In this document: in pieces, positions 58,101-64,000 of the stretch
How the letters are laid out: the number at the start of each line of letters is the position of its first letter
How positions within the stretch are numbered: the first letter of the stretch is position 1
Origin: Cryptomeria japonica
Taxonomy: Eukaryota; Streptophyta; Pinopsida; Cupressales; Cupressaceae
Assembly (NCBI RefSeq): GCF_030272615.1
Contig: NC_081413.1
Span: forward strand, 601,772,709-601,836,708
Length of the DNA: 64,000 nucleotides
Direction: 5' to 3'
The notes under the pieces: generated by a model
What the model saw: only the letters and a program-made list of their open reading frames with translations
The model's database searches: none
What the model was told of the DNA's origin: nothing
Program-made: the position numbers and the translations under genes

Positions 58101-59192
58101 GTTTGGGAAGGGAAATTTGAATGTAAGTGTCTTCCTATGTTTGTTGTGGGGTTTGCTTGTTTGTAACCCGTCTAGTGCTTGGTTCTCCAAGCTCGGGGGT
58201 GGCTTCTAGAAAGCCTAGGCTGGGAGGTGAGCTCTCCATGGTCAAAGATGTGTTTTGTTGCAGGTTGCATGGGATGGGAAAAGAAGGATTAAAAGAGCTA
58301 TGTTGCTGTTTGTGTTGCAGAAAAATGTTTTAAAAAAAAAGAGAAATGGAAAGATTCAATGTTGTAGTGTCTAAAAAGAGAATGTGAGCATTTGTAGTAT
58401 TTACTTGCAAGAAAGAGAAAGAGTGGTATTATTTTCAAGTTACTATGTAGAGAAAAAAAAAATTTGTTGGGTTTTCAACCCATTTGTGTTCATGTTTATT
58501 TTGTATCCATAATTTACTTGATATCTACTTGATAATGAAATACTTGATGTTTTTCCTATTTTAGTAGTTGCAAATGAAAGAAGTAATGTATTAGATTGTA
58601 TGAAAATTTTTATGTTTTACAAAGGAAGAGAAGTAAATGCATTTTATTTTCTTGTATTCTACAAGTAAATGAAACTATGCTGCTGTAAATTTAATTAAAA
58701 AAAAAACAGTCTTTTATTTTTCTGTTCATTGCAGAGATGAAAATTTGTTGTAATAGTCTATTCTTTGCTAAAGAAAAAAAAAGAATACTTAGCATTCAGT
58801 TTAGTATTTTAGTGACAAGGAAAAACAATGTATGTAGGAAATCCCTTAAATGTATTTTGTTGTTATTCACAAAAATAATATTATACCCACAAAGTCTATA
58901 TGAGTTATGGTTTTTAAAAAAATAAATAAATAAAGAGCAAATAGCAAAAAAAAAAATACTCATTTAAACATTTTATTTCATTAACTATTATTCTGGTATG
59001 CTGTTTTAAAACAAAAAAAAAGACATAATGACAGGTCTGATATTACTACAGAAAAATGAGAGAAAACTATCTATTTTGTCAAATAAGCCATTATATATAT
59101 ATACATGCCTGTATGTGTGCAAAGTCTGTCAATCCCTCAATCAGAAAAATAAAACTAAATGCATTTTACTTTATTTTATTTTATTTCTTTCT

Positions 59193-59230
<38 letters not shown>

Positions 59231-59285
59231 AATGAAATCTTAAAAAAAAACATCATACAAAAATTCTTCCACGGAATATATTTTC
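55107..59285. other. Intergenic DNA without a supportable gene
   Basis: I see no gene. Small open frames at 57290, 57720 and 57730-58190 (both strands) carry no motif. 57000-57200 (CTTGGGTAGGGAGTCTTGGGAGTGG) has the look of LTR sequence but no partner copy. 58330-59260 is AT-rich with many poly-A runs and a (TA)n run at 59197-59227. Confidence 0.5.
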
Positions 59286-59329
59286 ATTTAACCAGCAAAG
59301 CAAACAACAAAACGCAGTAGTTTATGCGG

Positions 59330-59760
59330 GCCACAGCCTTGGGCGGCGTCGCCCACAGGTTGCGGAACCCGCAGCCCCTGGGCGGCGACGTCCACGGCCT
59401 GCGGGGACCGCAGACCCGTGGGCGGCGCCGTCCAGGACCTATGGGGGCCGCAGGCTGAGCGGCACTGCCTGCAGCCGGCGGCAACCCCGCTCTCATTCCC
59501 TCCCACACCTGCGTGGTATTGCAAACGACGCATGTTTAATGGTTTCTCCGCTCCGCCCGTTTCACACGCCTCCGCCGCTAGCAAGTTTTAAACAACAACA
59601 AAAAAAAACAATCTCCGCCCGGACCCTTCTCCTCCCTTCCTCCGCTGCGTTAACCAAAACAAACGCATAAAAATAAAGGGGTGAGGGTTCGGCTGCGGGT
59701 TCGGCCTGCGCGCTGCCTCTCGGCCACCGACCCACCCTGCACTCAACACACACACACCAC
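59330..59760. repeat. GC-rich block with three tandem units of about 40 bp
   Basis: From about 59341 three units begin GGGCGGCG(T/A/C)CG(C/T)CCA and end in a CCGCAG(C/A/G)CC-type motif, about 39-40 bp apart. The whole 430-bp block is strongly GC- and CpG-rich in AT-rich surroundings. Open frames here are a result of composition. Confidence 0.7.
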
Positions 59761-59800
59761 AGAGGTTGAAAGAAAAAAAAAATGCAAGGTGTTATCTAAA

Positions 59801-59830
59801 TCGCCCTAACCCTAGTTCGGGTTAGGGCAA
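59801..59830. repeat. Small hairpin GCCCTAACCC-TAGTTC-GGGTTAGGGC
   Basis: A perfect 10-bp inverted repeat with a 6-bp loop lies just right of the GC-rich block; the arms resemble telomere-type CCCTAA/TTAGGG. Confidence 0.7.
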
Positions 59831-59954
59831 CACCCACATAAGTTTTAAAATAGGAATGTGTGTGTGGTGGGGGGGGAATATAATAACAAAAAAAAAGGGG
59901 TTTAAATTATTTCATTCTCTTTGGAGGAACAAAATTAGAAAATGGTAAAATAAA

Positions 59955-60075
<121 letters not shown>

Positions 60076-60167
60076 TGTGTATAAACATTTATAAGAGATT
60101 TATATTTGCTTTGGATGGCCAAACAAGCAATTAGTAATGGTAACATAAGGAATATTCTAGTAAAAAA

Positions 60168-60180
60168 ATATATATATATA

Positions 60181-60276
<96 letters not shown>
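60168..60276. repeat. (AT)n microsatellite with a short TG interruption, about 108 bp
   Basis: AT dinucleotides with TGTGTGTG near 60181, separated from the first tract by about 100 bp of unique sequence. The IYIYIY open frames over it are composition shadows. Confidence 0.97.
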
Positions 60277-60278
<2 letters not shown>

Positions 60279-60939
60279 AATATGTATGTATATAAATATA
60301 TATATAAGTAATTTTAAATTTGTTGTAGATGTTTGATAACTCAAATGGGTAGTTGATAACATTACCTAATGTTCCTTTAAAATTAGAAATTAGATGTAGG
60401 AGCATTATAAGGGGAAAAATTATACACTTGTGGGTAGAGCATGCCCATTTGTATCAAAAGAAAGGAGAAATAATAATAATATCACATAGCAACATTGGAG
60501 GGGTCAAGTGGCCCATTTATATTTTAATTAAGAAGCGTTTAATATTTAAGGGGTTATTATTTAGCGAGGTTGTTAATCCTAAAAGAAAACTAGGACAAAA
60601 TTAAATTTAGATCCTAGGTAGTTAAGAACGATAAGATAAATTTTGGGTCAGGTAAATTTGAGTTTATTCATTTTGCTTGAGGTTTTAATTATTTAGTATT
60701 GAAGCTTAGTGTTTACCTTTTGGGGAGAAATTTTAGCTCATAGATAACTTGGTTATCTTTATTTCTAAATTGAATTAATTTACCCGATTGACACAAATAT
60801 AGTTTAGACCCAACCCAAAATGCATTATTTTATTTAAGATAATCGCACTTAGTTGATTATATTAGTTAAGTAGGTCGTTAATTAGTTAAGTATTTTTTTT
60901 TAAAAAAAATTTCCGTTTGTGCCCAAAAGTTGGGCATGA

Positions 60940-61195
60940 CAGCGCATACGGGGTACTTATGGTTTAAAAAGCGCATATGAGGTACTTATGATGTAAGAAG
61001 TGCGTACACGCTCTTTTTACTATAAACAGCGCGTACGCGCTCTTTTTTACTATAAACAGCGCGTACGCGCTCTTTTTTACTATAAACAGCGCATACACGC
61101 TCTTTTTACTATAAACAGCACGCATGCGCTCTTTTTACTATAAACAGCACGCATGCGCTCTTTTTACTATAAACAACACGTACGAGCTATTGTAT
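60940..61195. repeat. 30-bp minisatellite with a palindromic GCGCGTACGCGC core
   Basis: Units of the form GCGCGTACGCGC followed by TCTTTTTTACTATAAACA repeat with a period of about 29-30 bp from 60998 to 61195 (six or seven units). More diverged units at 60941 and 60971 carry GGTACTTATG instead. In the best units (61029-61040 and 61059-61070) the core is a perfect 12-bp palindrome; later units drift by C-to-T type changes. Confidence 0.88.
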
Positions 61196-61420
61196 AATAT
61201 GATATTGTATGTATAATATGTGTATATACATATAATATATGTATAATATGATATTGTATATATAATATGTGTATATACATATAATATATAATATTTATAT
61301 GTATATACCCCATCCCTCTCTCTCTCTCTCTCTCGCTCTCTCCCCTTCTCCCTTCCTCCATACCCCATCCCTCTTTCTCTTCTTCTCTCCCTCCCTCCCT
61401 CCATACCCCACTGTAACTGT
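61196..61420. repeat. AT-rich repeats and CT tract
   Basis: A roughly 60-bp AT-rich unit (ATAATATGATATTGTAT...ATATACATATAATATAT) occurs twice at 61193-61295, followed by CT-rich sequence at 61310-61405 in which CCATACCCCATCCCTCT recurs. Confidence 0.8.
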
Positions 61421-61920
61421 GTTTGTACTTCTATAGAAGTAAGTGAATTTATTTCTTGTCTCCAACTTCCTCTTTGATTTTTATCATGTATGCTCTCCTA
61501 AGAAAATCGACTGATGGATTTGTGTGTGTATATTGAATAGGAGGAATAGGGTTTGAAATTGAACCATGGGTGCATTACAGTGACAAACAAGGAAACCTGC
61601 AACAATATTCTTCTCGAATGTGTTTTTAATGAGCAGAGCAGATGTGGAAAATAGTGTCAACAAAGCAACATGATGAGTCAGAGTACCTGCAATATGTTTT
61701 TCAGAAGGAAACAACCGGTAGAAAGAGAAAGAGGGAGAGTAACATAGTTGATGTCCTGGAGAATGATAGTGGTGGGTATGTGAGAGTTCCCATGTTGTTA
61801 CACAACGCCTATCACCTAAAGAAATTAAAGTTTGTTGTACGCATGGCAGTGGTAGTATATGATGATCATCACTTGTCAAATGGCTTAGAATGATACATAC
61901 CCATGAAAGAAATCAAGTGT

Positions 61921-63640
61921 GTAATTCCTATAGTCACAATCAAGATCAATCCTATAACCTTGTAAATTTAATAGCATCATATGTTTTAGAACTTAGGCAA
62001 TACTCTTAGGGTTAGGTCAAGCTCTTACACTTGCTTTCTAGCGAAGCCTCGTTGTTTGTTTGCTTGGAGTCTCGTTGTATGATGTTCTATTCATAACTTT
62101 AAATTTAATATATCATTTTATTAGCCCACCATATGACCCCTTAGGTGTCATTAGAGGTCATATTGTTTCCTAAGAGGTGATATGGTGTCTTCTGACCCCT
62201 TAGGATACCATATGACCCCTTAAGACACCATACAACCCATAACAACACCATATGGTGTCCTAAGGGGTCATAGGATGCCATATGACCCCTCAGGACACCA
62301 ATGACCCATAACAACACCATATGATGTACTAAAGGGTCATATGGTGTTCTATGACCCCTTAGGACACTATTTGGTGTCGTTATAGGTCCTATGGTGTGCT
62401 AAAGGGTAATATAGTGTCATATGACCCCTTAGGACACCCTATGACCCATTAGATGTTGTTAGGGGTCATATTGTATTCTAAGGGTCATATTGTGTCCTAA
62501 GGGTCATATTGTGTCCTGGATTCGATCTCTCTCCCTCTCCCTCCCCCCCCCCCACTCTCTCTCCATACCCCATCCCTCTTTCTCTTCTTCTCTCCCTCCC
62601 TCTTTCTCTTCTTCTGTAATTCCTATAGTCACAATCGAGATCAGTCCTATAACCTTGTAAATTTAATAGCATCATATGTTTTAGAACTTAGGCATTACTC
62701 TTAGGGTTAGGTCAAGCTCTTACACTTGCTTTTTAGCGAAGCCTCGTTGTTTGTTCGCTTGGAGTCCCTCTTATGCTGACAATGGTCTAACTTAGCTATA
62801 TCAAAACTAAACTACTGATGTTCTATTGTATGATGTTCTATTCATAACTTTAAATTTAATATATCATTTTATTAGCCCACCATATGACCCCTTAGGTGTC
62901 ATTAGAGGTTGTATTGTTTCCTAAGAGGTCATATGGTGTCCTGTGACCCCTTAGGACACCATATGACCCCTTAAGACACCATATGACATATAACAACACC
63001 ATATGGTGTCCTAAGGGGTCATAGGATGCCATATGACCCCTCGGGACACCAATGACCCATAACAACACCATATGGTGTTCTAAAGGGTCATATGGTGTTC
63101 TATGACCCCTTAGGACACTATTTAGTGTCGTTATAGGTCCTATGGTGTGCTAAGGGATAATATAGTGTCATATGACCCCTTAGGACACCCTATGACCCCT
63201 TAGATGTTGTTAGGGGTCATATTGTGTTCTAAGGGTCATATTGTGTCTAGGATTCTCTCTCTCTCTCTCTCTCTCTCTCTCCTTCCTCCATACCCCATCC
63301 CTCTCTCTCTCGCTCTCTCCCCTTCTCCCTTCCTCCATACCCCATCCCTCTTTCACTTCTTCTCTTCTTCTCTCCCTCCCTCTTTCTCTTCTTCTGTAAT
63401 TCCTATTAGCCCACCATATGACCCCTTAGGTGTCATTATAGGTCGTATTGTTTCCTAAGAGGTCATATGATGTCCTGTGACCCCTTAGGACACCATATGA
63501 CCCCTTAAGACACCATACGACACATAACAACACCATATGGTGTCCTAAGGGGTCATATGGTGTTCTATGACCCCTTAGGACACTATTTGGTATCGTTATA
63601 GGTCCTATGGTGTGCTATTTGGTGTCATTATAGGTCCCTA
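61921..63640. repeat. Segmental tandem repeat, period about 695 bp, with internal inverted 20-bp modules
   Basis: GTAATTCCTATAGTCACAAT at 61921 recurs at 62616 with the following sequence nearly identical. The second copy has about 60 extra bp (62766-62827). A third, partial copy starts at 63396 with an internal deletion. Each copy contains CCATATGACCCCTTAGGACACC and its reverse complement many times in both orientations (62125-62510, 62878-63245, 63412-63630), followed by a CT-rich block. Confidence 0.88.
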
Positions 63641-63713
63641 CCTCCCCCCCTCTCTCCCTCTCTCTCTCCCTCTCCCTCTCCCTCCCTCCTTCCTTCTCTC
63701 TCTCTTCCTCTCC

Positions 63714-63747
<34 letters not shown>

Positions 63748-63840
63748 TCCCTCCTCTCTCCCTCCCCCTACTCTCCCTCTCCCTTCCTCCATACCCCTTC
63801 TTCTCTCCCACCCTCCCCCTCCCTCTCTCCCTCCCTCTAC

Positions 63841-63889
<49 letters not shown>

Positions 63890-64000
63890 TCCCCCCCTCT
63901 CTCTCTCTCCCTCCTTCCCCCCCTCTCTCTCTCTCTCTCTCTTCCTCCCCCCTCTCCTCTCCCTCCCTCCCTCTCCCTTCCTCCATACCCCTTCTTCTCT
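63640..64000. repeat. Long CT-rich polypyrimidine tract, runs off the window
   Basis: Over 350 bp of almost pure pyrimidine on the plus strand, with (CT)n runs and CCATACCCCTTCTTCTC phrases. Strand asymmetry is extreme. Confidence 0.95.

Noticed and set aside
59801-59830. Possible interstitial telomere
   Set aside because: Only one or two TTAGGG-like units as a hairpin; plant telomeres use TTTAGGG arrays, which are absent.
61642-61893. 83-codon plus-strand ORF with a basic stretch
   Set aside because: Isolated, overlaps an equally long minus-strand frame, has no motif, and lies in a repeat-rich region.

Overview
This window is nuclear DNA of a seed plant with a large, retrotransposon-rich genome. 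A gymnosperm such as a conifer is my best guess. The reasons are one conserved plant gene with a very long transposon-filled intron, and a dense mix of plant Copia, Gypsy, LINE and hAT elements in AT-rich DNA. The species is inference only.

The only host gene I can support is PEX2, the peroxisomal RING-finger E3 ligase. It lies on the minus strand from 29908 (start) to 5091 (stop). Seven exons join with GT-AG sites and consistent phases into a 353-residue protein ending in a complete C3HC4 RING. Exons 1-3 (29908-29013) and 4-7 (6251-5091) are separated by a 22.8-kb intron 3 (29012-6252).

Intron 3 is a stack of mobile elements. An old minus-strand Copia (about 7490-12950) is split by an hAT DNA transposon (7762-11157), which has matching ends and an 8-bp target duplication. 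A large LTR-derived element with a decayed unknown ORF follows (about 12960-19665). Next is a Gypsy LTR (20485-27454), split by a nearly complete Copia (21079-27298) with a 5-bp target duplication, PBS, PPT and gag-pol.

Outside PEX2, 1-2140 holds a decayed minus-strand LINE. Plus-strand LINE tails lie at about 30690-31800 and 32065-34990, and the second carries an uninterrupted extra ORF of up to 637 codons after its RNase H domain. A very young non-autonomous Copia-like element at 36821-42123 (minus) has LTRs that look identical, a TGTAC target duplication and one intact gag-protease ORF with an acidic tail in place of integrase, RT and RNase H. It sits inside an older relative. A 3'-truncated Gypsy (49928-55106) carries gag, protease, a G-patch-like segment and RT.

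The right end (59-64 kb) is mostly repeats: GC-rich modules, two long AT microsatellites, a 30-bp palindromic minisatellite, a 695-bp segmental repeat built from a 20-bp module in both orientations, and a long CT tract.

All calls rest on reading the translations and bases by eye. Element boundaries without matching ends are approximate.
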